NCBI RefSeq assembly: GCF_005047595.1
Contig: NZ_SUPL01000002.1
Span: forward strand, 62,001-126,000
From: Pontimicrobium aquaticum
Lineage (GTDB): Bacteria > Bacteroidota > Bacteroidia > Flavobacteriales > Flavobacteriaceae
DNA length: 64,000 bases
Direction of reading: 5' to 3'
Shown one piece after another: positions 35,959 to 44,457 of the stretch. Position 1 is the first letter of the stretch, and each line of letters begins with the position of its first letter. Position numbers and translations under genes: made by a program. The notes under the pieces are model-generated. The model saw nothing but the letters and a program-made list of their open reading frames with translations. It did no database searches and was not told where the DNA came from.

Positions 35959-37185
35959 ATGAATATTAGCCTAAAAAAGTCTTCAATAGCAAAAGAATCT
36001 TCAATTAAAATCACTGGCTCTAAAAGTGAGTCAAATCGTTTATTGCTGTTACAAGCGCTTTACCCAAGTATAAAAATATTGAATGTGTCTAATTCTGATG
36101 ATTCAATACTAATGCAAAAAGCATTAAAGAGTACTTCTAGCACAATTGATATTCATCATGCAGGCACTGCAATGCGATTTCTTACTGCCTACTTTTCGTT
36201 ACAACAAGATAGAGAAGTCGTATTAACAGGCTCGGCTAGAATGCATGAACGACCAATTAAAATTCTTGTCGATGCCCTTAAAGATTTGGGTGCAGATATT
36301 TCGTATTTAAAAAACGAAGGGTTTCCTCCTCTAAGCATACAAGGAAAAACATTAAGCAAGTATAAAGTAACTTTAGCTGCTAATGTAAGCAGTCAATATA
36401 TTTCAGCATTACTGCTTGTTGCTCCTAAACTAGAAAAAGGATTAGCGCTAAATTTAGAGGGTAAAATTACTTCTGTGCCATATATACAAATGACGCTTAA
36501 CTTGTTAGAGCAAATAGGTGTTGAGACATCTTTTAGAGATAATGTAATTATAATTAAGCCAAAGACCCACAACCCAGAACCCAAAACCTTGGTGGTTGAA
36601 TCCGATTGGTCATCGGCATCCTATTTTTACAGCATTGTAGCTTTAAGTACTTTAGGAACTAAAATTACGTTATCATCGTACAAAAAAAATAGCTTGCAAG
36701 GAGATGCTGTTTTAAGTACTATTTATAAACAATTTGGAGTAGAAACAACATATCAAGAAACTTCAATTACACTTACAAAAACAAGTAATCAAGTAGGCGA
36801 TTTTAAGTACAATCTGTCAAATGCTCCAGATATTGCACAAACCATTACAGTTACTTGTCTAGGGTTAGGAATTGCGTGTCATTTAACAGGCTTACATACC
36901 TTAAAAATAAAAGAAACCGATAGGTTAGTTGCTCTAAAAAACGAAATAGAAAAATTTGGAACGGAAGTGTCCATTACAAACAATTCGCTTACCATCTCCA
37001 AAATCAATCCTTTTACAAATAATGTTTATGTAAAAACATATCATGATCATAGAATGGCTATGGCTTTTGCGCCATTAGCACTTAAGGTAGATTTTAATAT
37101 TTTGGAAGCTGATGTAGTGTCCAAATCGTATCCAGATTTTTGGAACGATTTACAGAATATTGGTTTTAAGTTCTCCAATTTATAA
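35959..37185 (+). CDS. aroA: 3-phosphoshikimate 1-carboxyvinyltransferase (EPSP synthase)
   Basis: 408 residues. It transfers enolpyruvate from PEP to shikimate-3-phosphate, the sixth shikimate step. Visible are the N-terminal KSESNRLL phosphate-binding stretch, GTAMRFLTAY, the basic RMHERPI loop, and the C-terminal DHRMAMAF. It is slightly shorter than E. coli AroA (427) but complete. A TAACTTTG -7-like box lies over the end of the preceding gene (35926-35933), so it may have its own promoter. It feeds the aromatic branch encoded at 23627-27539 but is not under that attenuator. Confidence 0.95.
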   Translation: MNISLKKSSIAKESSIKITGSKSESNRLLLLQALYPSIKILNVSNSDDSILMQKALKSTSSTIDIHHAGTAMRFLTAYFSLQQDREVVLTGSARMHERPIKILVDALKDLGADISYLKNEGFPPLSIQGKTLSKYKVTLAANVSSQYISALLLVAPKLEKGLALNLEGKITSVPYIQMTLNLLEQIGVETSFRDNVIIIKPKTHNPEPKTLVVESDWSSASYFYSIVALSTLGTKITLSSYKKNSLQGDAVLSTIYKQFGVETTYQETSITLTKTSNQVGDFKYNLSNAPDIAQTITVTCLGLGIACHLTGLHTLKIKETDRLVALKNEIEKFGTEVSITNNSLTISKINPFTNNVYVKTYHDHRMAMAFAPLALKVDFNILEADVVSKSYPDFWNDLQNIGFKFSNL

Positions 37186-37202
37186 AATAACCGTTCAAAT
37201 AC

Positions 37203-37234
37203 TTGACAACGCCTATATTGAGATTGTATATTTG
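37203..37234 (+). promoter_or_regulatory. Bacteroidota-type promoter upstream of queA
   Basis: TTG (37203-37205), a 21-base spacer and TATATTTG (37227-37234): a full match to TTG-N17-23-TAnnTTTG. It starts 27 bases before the queA ATG. Confidence 0.75.
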
Positions 37235-37260
37235 CAACTTTCAAAAAAATAAACACTTAT

Positions 37261-38310
37261 ATGAAATTATCACATTTTAACTTCGATCTTCCAGAAGAAT
37301 TACTTGCAGAATACCCTTCAGAACATCGTGACGAAGCACGATTAATGGTATTAAATCGCAAAGATCAAACAATAGAACACAAACTATTTAAAGATTTAAT
37401 CGATTATTTTGAGGAAGATGATGTGATGATTTTAAATAACACCAAAGTATTTCCTGCTAGATTATTTGGTAACAAAGAAAAAACAGGTGCAAGGATAGAG
37501 GTGTTTTTATTAAGAGAACTAAACCCTGAACAACGTCTTTGGGATGTGTTAGTAGATCCTGCCAGAAAAATACGTATCGGTAATAAGCTATATTTTGGAG
37601 AAGACGAAACATTGGTAGCCGAGGTTATAGATAATACAACCTCTAGAGGTAGAACGTTGCGTTTTCTTTACGACGGTTCTTATGGTGAATTTAGAAGAAA
37701 ATTAACCGAGCTTGGTCAAACACCACTTCCAAAATATATAAAAAGAGAAGTTGAACCAGAAGATGAGGATCGTTACCAAACTATTTATGCAAAAAATGAA
37801 GGTGCTGTGGCAGCGCCTACTGCTGGATTACACTTCTCAAAACACTTATTAAAGCGTTTAGAAATTAAAGGAGTTAATTTTGCTGAAGTAACATTACATG
37901 TAGGTTTAGGAACGTTTAACCCTGTTGAGGTTGAAGATTTGTCTAAACATAAAATGGATAGCGAAGAAATTTCAATTAATAAAATTGCTACCGATACTAT
38001 AAATTCAGCGTTAAAAGAAAAAAGACGCATCTGTGCTGTAGGTACTACAGTAATGAGAGCTGTTGAAAGTTCTGTGTCATCAAGCGGTACATTAAATGAA
38101 TTTACTGGATGGACTAATAAGTTTATATTCCCTCCTTACGACTTTAGTATTGCTAATTGTATGGTTACTAATTTTCATACGCCAAAGTCGACATTGTTAA
38201 TGATGGTTTCTGCATTTGCAGGTCACGATTTTGTAAAACGTGCTTACGACGAAGCTATTAAAGAAGGTTACAAATTTTACAGTTATGGCGATGCCATGTT
38301 AATCATATAA
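37261..38310 (+). CDS. queA: S-adenosylmethionine:tRNA ribosyltransferase-isomerase
   Basis: 349 residues. It transfers and isomerises the ribosyl group of SAM onto 7-aminomethyl-7-deazaguanine in tRNA, giving epoxyqueuosine. Family features are [12 protein letters not shown] at the N-terminus, [14 protein letters not shown], and the C-terminal [18 protein letters not shown]. Length is normal. A good promoter precedes it and an intrinsic terminator follows, so it is probably a single-gene unit. Confidence 0.97.
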   Translation: MKLSHFNFDLPEELLAEYPSEHRDEARLMVLNRKDQTIEHKLFKDLIDYFEEDDVMILNNTKVFPARLFGNKEKTGARIEVFLLRELNPEQRLWDVLVDPARKIRIGNKLYFGEDETLVAEVIDNTTSRGRTLRFLYDGSYGEFRRKLTELGQTPLPKYIKREVEPEDEDRYQTIYAKNEGAVAAPTAGLHFSKHLLKRLEIKGVNFAEVTLHVGLGTFNPVEVEDLSKHKMDSEEISINKIATDTINSALKEKRRICAVGTTVMRAVESSVSSSGTLNEFTGWTNKFIFPPYDFSIANCMVTNFHTPKSTLLMMVSAFAGHDFVKRAYDEAIKEGYKFYSYGDAMLII

Positions 38311-38320
38311 ATTTAAAATG

Positions 38321-38345
38321 AGCCTCGTTTTTCGAGGCTTTTTTG
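38321..38345 (+). terminator. Intrinsic terminator after queA
   Basis: The perfect 7-bp stem AGCCTCG (38321-38327)/CGAGGCT (38333-38339) with loop TTTTT, followed by T5. The terminator runs into the upstream in-frame TTG of rlmN, which argues for the ATG at 38352 as the real rlmN start. Confidence 0.88.
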
Positions 38346-38351
38346 TCTCTA

Positions 38352-39392
38352 ATGACACATACTAAAAAAGACATACGAAGGTTAACAAAAGAAGAACTTC
38401 GAGCATTTTTTGTAGAACAAGGCGATAAAGCCTTTAGAGGAAATCAAGTCTATGAATGGCTTTGGCAAAAATCGGTTCATAACTTTGAAGATATGACCAA
38501 TATTTCAAAGCAAACCAGAGACATGTTGGAAGCTAACTTTGTAATTAATCATGTTAAAGTTGATAGTATGCAGCGAAGTAGCGATGGTACTATTAAAAAT
38601 GCTGTGAAACTGCACGACGGATTAATTGTTGAGTCAGTTTTAATACCTGCTAAAAATAGAACAACAGCTTGTGTATCCTCTCAAGTGGGTTGTAGTTTAG
38701 ATTGTAAATTTTGTGCAACTGCACGTTTAAAGCGCATGCGAAATTTAAATCCAGACGAAATTTTCGATCAAGTGGTAGCTATTGATAAAGAGAGCAGGTT
38801 ATATCATAACAGACCATTATCGAACATTGTATTTATGGGAATGGGAGAACCACTCATGAATTATAATAACGTGCTTAAAGCTATTGATAAAATTACATCA
38901 TCAGAAGGATTAGGGATGTCGCCTAAGCGTATTGTGGTATCTACTTCAGGAGTGCCAAAAATGATTAAAAAAATGGCAGATGACGAAGTGAAATTTAAAC
39001 TGGCTGTATCACTACATTCTGCTAGAGATTCAGTTCGTACGTCAATTATGCCTTTTAATAAAACATTCCCATTAGCCGATTTAAGAGAAGCGTTAGAATA
39101 TTGGTATGCTAAAACCAAAAACCGAATTACTTATGAGTATGTAGTTTGGAAAGGTGTTAATGACACTAAGCAAGACGTCGATGCATTGATAAAATTCTGC
39201 AAATTTGCACCTAGTAAAGTCAATTTGATTGAATACAACCCTATTGATAATGGCGAATTTCAACAAGCAGATAACGAAGCTATTAATATGTATGTGTCTA
39301 TGTTAGAGCGCAATAATATTACAGTAACAGTTAGGCGCTCCAGAGGGAAGGATATTGATGCGGCTTGTGGTCAATTAGCAAATAAATCTTGA
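38352..39392 (+). CDS. rlmN: Dual-specificity 23S rRNA/tRNA adenine C2-methyltransferase
   Basis: 346 residues from the ATG at 38352; the in-frame TTG nine bases earlier lies in the queA terminator and is rejected. This is a radical SAM enzyme that methylates A2503 of 23S rRNA. The cluster motif CxxxCxxC is Cys114-Cys118-Cys121 (GCSLDCKFCA). The second-site Cys is Cys339 near the C-terminus (DAACGQ). GMGEPLMNY is also visible. All key residues are present. Confidence 0.96.
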   Translation: MTHTKKDIRRLTKEELRAFFVEQGDKAFRGNQVYEWLWQKSVHNFEDMTNISKQTRDMLEANFVINHVKVDSMQRSSDGTIKNAVKLHDGLIVESVLIPAKNRTTACVSSQVGCSLDCKFCATARLKRMRNLNPDEIFDQVVAIDKESRLYHNRPLSNIVFMGMGEPLMNYNNVLKAIDKITSSEGLGMSPKRIVVSTSGVPKMIKKMADDEVKFKLAVSLHSARDSVRTSIMPFNKTFPLADLREALEYWYAKTKNRITYEYVVWKGVNDTKQDVDALIKFCKFAPSKVNLIEYNPIDNGEFQQADNEAINMYVSMLERNNITVTVRRSRGKDIDAACGQLANKS

Positions 39393-39427
39393 TTATATTT
39401 GGCTAAAATGTATCTTTAATCCAGTTA

Positions 39428-40405
39428 ATGAAAATAGTAGAGCAAATAAAGCAACCTATAGATTATGAAATGGAACTGTTTGAGCAAAAGTTCCGATTAT
39501 CTATGTCTAGTAAAGTGGCTCTGCTTAATAGGATTACACACTACATAGTCAATAGAAAAGGAAAGCAAATGCGACCAATGTTTGTGTTTCTGGTTTCTAA
39601 AATGCTTAATAATGGTGAGGTTTGCGAACGTACCTATCGAGGTGCTTCTGTAATCGAATTAATTCACACAGCAACTTTGGTACATGACGATGTGGTGGAC
39701 GATAGTAATCGTCGTCGCGGATTCTTTTCAATTAATGCGCTTTGGAAAAACAAAATTGCTGTGTTAATTGGCGATTATTTACTGTCGAAAGGATTATTGC
39801 TTTCTATAGATAATAATGATTTTGATTTATTGAAAATTATTTCAGTAGCGGTTCGTGAGATGAGCGAAGGCGAACTCCTGCAAATAGAAAAAGCACGAAA
39901 GCTGGATATCACCGAAGAGGTGTATTACGAAATCATTCGCCAAAAAACGGCAACCCTTATTGCAGCCTGCTGTAGTTTAGGAGCTGCGTCGGTAAAACCA
40001 AACTCCCCAGAGGTTAACACGATGCATAAGTTTGGCGAACTTATAGGGATGGCATTTCAAATTAAGGACGACTTGTTTGATTATGGCGATACTAAAATAG
40101 GTAAACCCACAGGAATTGATATTAAGGAGCAAAAAATGACCTTACCGTTAATTCATGTGTTAAACAACTGCTCAAAAAAAGACCATGATTGGTTAATCAA
40201 TTCCATAAAAAATCATAACAAGGATCAAAAACGCGTTAAAGAAGTGATTGCTTTTGTAAAAAATAATGGAGGATTGGACTATGCAGTCACTAAAATGAAA
40301 GCATTTCAAAACGAGGCATTGCAAATACTGCAAGACTATCCAGAGTCTCCTTATAAAAATTCACTTGAACTCATGGTGAATTATGTGATTGATAGGAAGA
40401 AATAA
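39428..40405 (+). CDS. Long-chain polyprenyl diphosphate synthase
   Basis: 325 residues, all-alpha trans-prenyltransferase. The first aspartate-rich motif is HDDVVDD (residues 86-92) and the second is QIKDDLFDYG (Asp214, Asp215, Asp218). It elongates farnesyl or geranylgeranyl diphosphate, most likely for menaquinone side chains. Small residues five and six positions ahead of the first motif (Thr81, Ala82) suggest a long product; exact chain length cannot be read. It ends before a stretch of dispersed repeat. Confidence 0.9.
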   Translation: MKIVEQIKQPIDYEMELFEQKFRLSMSSKVALLNRITHYIVNRKGKQMRPMFVFLVSKMLNNGEVCERTYRGASVIELIHTATLVHDDVVDDSNRRRGFFSINALWKNKIAVLIGDYLLSKGLLLSIDNNDFDLLKIISVAVREMSEGELLQIEKARKLDITEEVYYEIIRQKTATLIAACCSLGAASVKPNSPEVNTMHKFGELIGMAFQIKDDLFDYGDTKIGKPTGIDIKEQKMTLPLIHVLNNCSKKDHDWLINSIKNHNKDQKRVKEVIAFVKNNGGLDYAVTKMKAFQNEALQILQDYPESPYKNSLELMVNYVIDRKK

Positions 40406-40435
40406 TATACCAAAGAATTTATAGAATCAAGTGAG

Positions 40436-40503
40436 TGTCATTTCGACAGAGTGAAGAATGCAATATACTGAGCACAGTCGAAGTGAGAGACGAGAAATCT
40501 TTT
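40436..40503. repeat. Dispersed palindromic repeat
   Basis: It begins TGTCATTTCGACAGAGTGAAG and ends with an inner palindrome ACTGAGCACAGT, then CGAAGTGAGAGACGAGAAATCT. The TCATTTCGAC...GAAGTGAG...GAAATCT pattern is of a kind I associate with flavobacterial intergenic repeats. It occupies most of the gap between the prenyltransferase and the HARE-HTH gene. Confidence 0.55.
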
Positions 40504-40601
40504 AGTATAGATGCTTCACAAAAGAAATCTTTAATTTTATAATGAGGTTTCGTTTAACCTTTTGTGTTAGTAGCACTTAGTAGCTATGGATCTTGTGCAC
40601 T

Positions 40602-41573
40602 TTATTCTACACAGTTTTTTTCTTCTTCGTATGGTATATTCTTGGTTTTACAATATTTTTCAATTTCCGAATCTGCCTTAAAATAATCATCGCAGAATTC
40701 TTCAAATTCTTTTCTTGTTCCTTTTACATATTTTTCAGGAGCAATTAGCATAGTTTCTGTTTGACTAATGAACTTTTCAAATTCCGTATTTATCTCACAC
40801 AATTTATCCATTGTCTTAAAATCAAGCTCTTTAAATTTTGGCTGAAACAACACCTTGCTTTCATAAGGATTTCCACTTAATTCAATTATTCCAATCCCAA
40901 AAGATTGATTCAGACGTTCCATTTCATCCATTAAATTCCTACTTATTTCAAATGCTACCAAATACCCATAATTCGCCCAACTTGAATTCGATACTGCTTG
41001 GAAAAAGCATTTTTTTAATTCGTAATCTGATTTTATCTCTCTTTTTAATTCGTATGAAATTAAGTCAAAGGCATCAGCTTTATTTATAACTTTTAACAGT
41101 GCATTACTTGATTTATTTTTCAAATTTAGAAAGTTTATACCTATCATATCAGGATGAATCCATTTCTGATGGTCGTCTTTACTATTTGATGATTTTTCGT
41201 GAAATATTGTTTTCGAATTAATATTTTGACTCTTTAAATAACTACTTAAAAGTTTATGTAAATCTCTTTCTTGGTATTTTTTCGATGTTTCTTTTTTTGA
41301 AGTAGATTCTTTAGCAACAACTTCAGATAGATTTAATTCATCTTCATACTTTGATAAGTAATATTCAAAACCTTTTTTACCTTTTACCCTTTTTACTCTA
41401 GAATCATTTTGTCTTATAAAATGACCTAATTGAGCACCAATTGTATCGGAAGGAGTTTTTGCATTTGTCCAATCAATATAACCTTTTGTGTCAATCATTT
41501 TAAGAACTTCCAAATAGGTAAATGATCCTTTATTGTCCTCCAATACTTTTAAAATTGCTTCTTTTATTGTCAT
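40602..41573 (-). CDS. HARE-HTH protein with PD-(D/E)XK-like domain (HrgA/COG2958-like)
   Basis: 323 residues. Residues ~1-75 form a HARE-HTH winged helix (KEAILKVLEDNKGSFTYLEV; ending GKKGFEYYL), followed by a charged linker (80-105). The C-terminal part has HPDMIGI (Asp142) and YELKRE (Glu175, Lys177), spaced like a PD-(D/E)XK nuclease core. The family resembles HrgA of Helicobacter/Campylobacter, which is linked to restriction loci. No methyltransferase or specificity subunit is nearby, so it is an orphan. It is flanked by a repeat and faces the sigma gene divergently. Likely accessory DNA-acting gene; activity is inferred only. Confidence 0.65.
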   Translation of the reverse strand: MTIKEAILKVLEDNKGSFTYLEVLKMIDTKGYIDWTNAKTPSDTIGAQLGHFIRQNDSRVKRVKGKKGFEYYLSKYEDELNLSEVVAKESTSKKETSKKYQERDLHKLLSSYLKSQNINSKTIFHEKSSNSKDDHQKWIHPDMIGINFLNLKNKSSNALLKVINKADAFDLISYELKREIKSDYELKKCFFQAVSNSSWANYGYLVAFEISRNLMDEMERLNQSFGIGIIELSGNPYESKVLFQPKFKELDFKTMDKLCEINTEFEKFISQTETMLIAPEKYVKGTRKEFEEFCDDYFKADSEIEKYCKTKNIPYEEEKNCVE

Positions 41574-41769
41574 TTATTTGATTGTATAGATTATGATGAT
41601 ATGCAACGTTTCAATTTTTATATCATTCACCAACAAATTTAATGATTTTTCTCACAAAATCAATGTTTTACAGCTGCGAATAGTTTCTTTAAATTGCGCT
41701 TTTAAAAATTATTTTTAATCACATACAACCATTGGCATTAGTATTGCGTCTATATAGATAGAAGATTAA

Positions 41770-42351
41770 ATGAAGGATCCATTGAAAGTCATTCAACTGC
41801 ATAAAAACGAAGCACAGCTTATAAAAAAAGCACGACAACACAGTCGTGAGGCTCAACACATGTTGTACCAATGGCATGCGCCAAAAATGCTAAGTGTGTG
41901 TCGCTATTATATAAACGATGTGCATCATGCCGAGGAGGTTATGCTCAACGGGTTTTTTAAAGTCTTTACAAAGTTGAAAAGTTTTAATGGCACAGGCAGT
42001 TTTGAAGGTTGGATACGACGCATTATGGTCAACGAAGCCATTTCGTTTTTGCGCTCAAAAAAACAACTGGAATTTAGTACAGATGATGTTGTATTTCCAG
42101 AAACAGCTACCAATAACATTAAAACCAATATGGACGTTGCCGAAATACAACAGCTCATAGATAAGCTTCCTGAAGGGTATAGAATGGTGTTTGTAATGTA
42201 TGCCATTGAAGGGTATAAACACAGTGAAATAGCAACCATGCTAGGCATAAGCGAAGGGACTTCTAAATCGCAGTTATTTAAAGCACGACAGCTTTTACAA
42301 CAACAACTAACAAAACAAAACACAATTAATTATGGCACCAATGAAATATGA
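41770..42351 (+). CDS. RNA polymerase sigma-70 family (ECF-like) factor
   Basis: 193 residues with sigma region 2 (about residues 25-95; HAEEVMLNGFFKVFTKL and GSFEGWIRRIMVNEAISFLR) and region 4 (about 130-180; LPEGYRMVFVMYAIEGYKHSEIATMLGISEGTSKSQLFKAR). No region 1 or 3, so ECF type. Its 3' end overlaps by 20 bases a gene for a single-pass membrane protein that is the likely anti-sigma factor. An envelope gene follows. It probably activates a stress or envelope regulon; target unknown. Confidence 0.9.
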   Translation: MKDPLKVIQLHKNEAQLIKKARQHSREAQHMLYQWHAPKMLSVCRYYINDVHHAEEVMLNGFFKVFTKLKSFNGTGSFEGWIRRIMVNEAISFLRSKKQLEFSTDDVVFPETATNNIKTNMDVAEIQQLIDKLPEGYRMVFVMYAIEGYKHSEIATMLGISEGTSKSQLFKARQLLQQQLTKQNTINYGTNEI

Positions 42352-43117
42352 AGAACAGATGAAAGATACTATGGAGCAGCGTACCATACAACCAAGTGCT
42401 GATTCATGGCAAAAGCTAAGTAAACGGCTTGATGCCGAAGCACCAAGAAAAAACCGAAAAGGTTTTTGGTATTTGGGTATAGCCGCAAGTATTATAGGTG
42501 TTTTGCTAATTGCCAATATGTTCAATAAGGATACTGTCAATAGGATAGAACCTATAATTGTAGATACCGAGACTAAGGAGGCTATTAAAGGAATAGATTC
42601 TAAAAATGGTATTAAAGCTGATGTAAACACACCATCTTTTAACGAAGCAGAAATTATCACAACAAATAACACTCAAAATAAGCCTGATAATAAGGCAAAA
42701 ACGAAACAGCAATCTGTGACACAACAAAAGATAAAAAAAGAGCAACATAAGTTAGTGCCTAATAGAACCGAAAAAGAAATTATAGCAGATAACATACAGC
42801 AGCCTCAAAAAGAAGCACCTAAAGCAATATTAAGTCTTGAAGAACAAAAAGCACAAGAAGTAGTAGCTCAAATTCAAACCATGCAAAAAACGAAAGAAGT
42901 AACAGACGCTGAAATAGATGCTTTACTAAGTACTGCACAAAGAGACATTGCCTTTAAAAGATTGTACAACGAAAATTCTAAAACTATAGACGCAAATGCT
43001 TTGTTATTAAGTGTCGAAGATGAGATAGAGGTACAATCGTTTAGAGCACGCGTCTTTGAAATGTTAAAAACGGGATATAACGAAGTAAAAACAGTCGTAG
43101 CCGAAAGAAATAATTAA
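42332..43117 (+). CDS. Single-pass membrane protein, putative anti-sigma factor
   Basis: 261 residues. The N-terminal cytoplasmic stretch (1-43; SADSWQKLSKRLDAEAP) is followed by one membrane helix (about 45-63) and a long charged periplasmic part rich in Lys, Gln and Glu, including a likely coiled coil around residues 165-215. The overlap with the sigma gene and this topology are typical of Bacteroidota anti-sigma partners, though no classical ZAS motif is seen. A second in-frame ATG at 42341 is an equally possible start. The gene ends just before copy 2 of the two-hairpin element. Confidence 0.65.
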   Translation: MAPMKYEEQMKDTMEQRTIQPSADSWQKLSKRLDAEAPRKNRKGFWYLGIAASIIGVLLIANMFNKDTVNRIEPIIVDTETKEAIKGIDSKNGIKADVNTPSFNEAEIITTNNTQNKPDNKAKTKQQSVTQQKIKKEQHKLVPNRTEKEIIADNIQQPQKEAPKAILSLEEQKAQEVVAQIQTMQKTKEVTDAEIDALLSTAQRDIAFKRLYNENSKTIDANALLLSVEDEIEVQSFRARVFEMLKTGYNEVKTVVAERNN

Positions 43118-43125
43118 CAAAATAA

Positions 43126-43189
43126 TCCTTCCCTTGTTAAGGGAAGGTGGATTTAATTTCAAGTCAAAAGAAATTAAAGACGGAAGGGT
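43126..43189 (+). repeat. Two-hairpin dispersed element, copy 2
   Basis: Hairpin I: CCTTCCCTT/AAGGGAAGG, loop GTT, 9 perfect pairs. Hairpin II: TTTAATTTC (43152-43160)/GAAATTAAA (43170-43178), 9 perfect pairs. Tail: GACGGAAGGGT. Compared with copy 1, hairpin II differs at four positions on each side and stays fully paired. The element ends 47 bases before the next start codon. Confidence 0.7.
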
Positions 43190-43236
43190 AAAATCATCAA
43201 TTAAACATAAATCAAATCAATAAAAAACGAACAGTT

Positions 43237-44313
43237 ATGAAAACAATTACTAAATACCTTTTAGTGTTTATACTAAGCTTTAGTGTGCAACTAATGTATG
43301 CTCAAGAAAAAGCTACAAAAGAGGAAAGCATGGAAATGCTTATAAAGTTCAAAAAAACAGTTGAAGAAGAAGAACGAGAAGCATTAAAAAGTAAAGTAGA
43401 AGCGATTAATCAACGCTTGGACAGAGGAGATATTACCCAAGCTGAAGCAGAACGTCTAAAAAAAGAAGCAGCCGAAAAGCACGCATTAAATATTGAAAAC
43501 CGAATAGCCATTATCGATAACAAAATAGAGTTGTTAAAACGAAATGGCTACTTGTCTAAAGAACCATTAGAAGACAACGACGGTTTAATATTTAGAATAG
43601 GAAGTGGCGATGACAATAGCGACGATTTTATTTATTTTGGTAAAAGACGCCACGACAAACCAAGAAGATATGACAGGCGTACTTCTAGCGATTTGGTTTT
43701 AGCTTTTGGTTTAAACAATGCTATTGTTGAAGGAGAAAACTTTGATGATACACCCTACAAAATTGGAGGATCTCGCTTCTTCGAAATAGGTTGGGCTTGG
43801 AAAACTCGAGTGTTTCAAAACTCAAATTTTTTAAGAATTAAGTATGGTTACTCGTTTCAAATAAACGGATTAAAACCAAAAGACAATAGGTACTTTGTTC
43901 AAAATGGAGAGGAAACTGCATTAGAAGAATTCTCAACAGAATTAAAAAAATCAAAACTATCCATTACGAATTTGGTATTTCCTGTGCATTTTGAATTTGG
44001 ACCTTCAAGACGTATCGATAGAGAAAATTATTTTAGATATACTACTCGAAATCAATTTAAAATAGGAATTGGTGGTTATGCAGGATTTAATATTGGTACA
44101 AGACAGAAATTAAAATACTCAGTAGATGGCGAAAAAGTAAAGGACAAAATGAAAAAAAGTTTTAATGCAACTAGCCTTGTGTATGGTTTAAGTGGTTACA
44201 TTGCTTTTGACGATACTGCATTATATGTTAAGTACGATTTGTCGCCAATATTTAAAGACCAAGCAGTAAAACAAAATAATATCTCGCTTGGTGTGAGATT
44301 CGATATGGATTAA
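43237..44313 (+). CDS. Envelope protein with N-terminal coiled coil and beta-barrel-like C-terminus
   Basis: 358 residues. A signal peptide (1-22, ending MYAQ) is followed by a strongly charged helical segment (about 28-105; EEEEREALKSKVEAINQRL) predicted to form a coiled coil, and then ~220 residues of alternating aromatic/polar strands ending LGVRFDMD, compatible with an outer-membrane barrel. It follows the sigma/anti-sigma pair and may be their target or sensor. Not recognised as a named family. The two-hairpin element lies just upstream of the start. Confidence 0.6.
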   Translation: MKTITKYLLVFILSFSVQLMYAQEKATKEESMEMLIKFKKTVEEEEREALKSKVEAINQRLDRGDITQAEAERLKKEAAEKHALNIENRIAIIDNKIELLKRNGYLSKEPLEDNDGLIFRIGSGDDNSDDFIYFGKRRHDKPRRYDRRTSSDLVLAFGLNNAIVEGENFDDTPYKIGGSRFFEIGWAWKTRVFQNSNFLRIKYGYSFQINGLKPKDNRYFVQNGEETALEEFSTELKKSKLSITNLVFPVHFEFGPSRRIDRENYFRYTTRNQFKIGIGGYAGFNIGTRQKLKYSVDGEKVKDKMKKSFNATSLVYGLSGYIAFDDTALYVKYDLSPIFKDQAVKQNNISLGVRFDMD

Positions 44314-44343
44314 TAAAAGAGTTATTGCTTACTTGTTTTTATT

Positions 44344-44380
44344 AAAAGGGTTTAGAAATAGTCATCTGAATCCTTTTTTT
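44344..44380 (+). terminator. Intrinsic terminator after the sigma-factor cluster
   Basis: AAAAGGGTT (44344-44352) pairs with AATCCTTTT (44369-44377), 9 bp with one wobble, followed by T-rich sequence to 44380. It lies between the envelope gene and dnaG. Confidence 0.7.
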
Positions 44381-44457
44381 GTTTATAAATTAAAAATCTA
44401 AGGTTTTAAAAAACAGTTGTATTATATTACATTTACAATCTTGTTTATTTCGCTAAG

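Noticed and set aside
38343-38351. Upstream TTG start for rlmN
   Set aside because: It lies in the T-tract of the queA terminator; ATG at 38352 fits the family N-terminus better.
40602-41573. A complete restriction-modification system
   Set aside because: No methyltransferase, specificity subunit or helicase is encoded on either side; only an orphan nuclease-like protein can be supported.
41925-42672. Minus-strand frames of 132 and 121 codons opposite the sigma and anti-sigma genes
   Set aside because: Both are shadows of well-supported plus-strand genes; the Cys/Ser/Leu-rich translations look like antisense artefacts.
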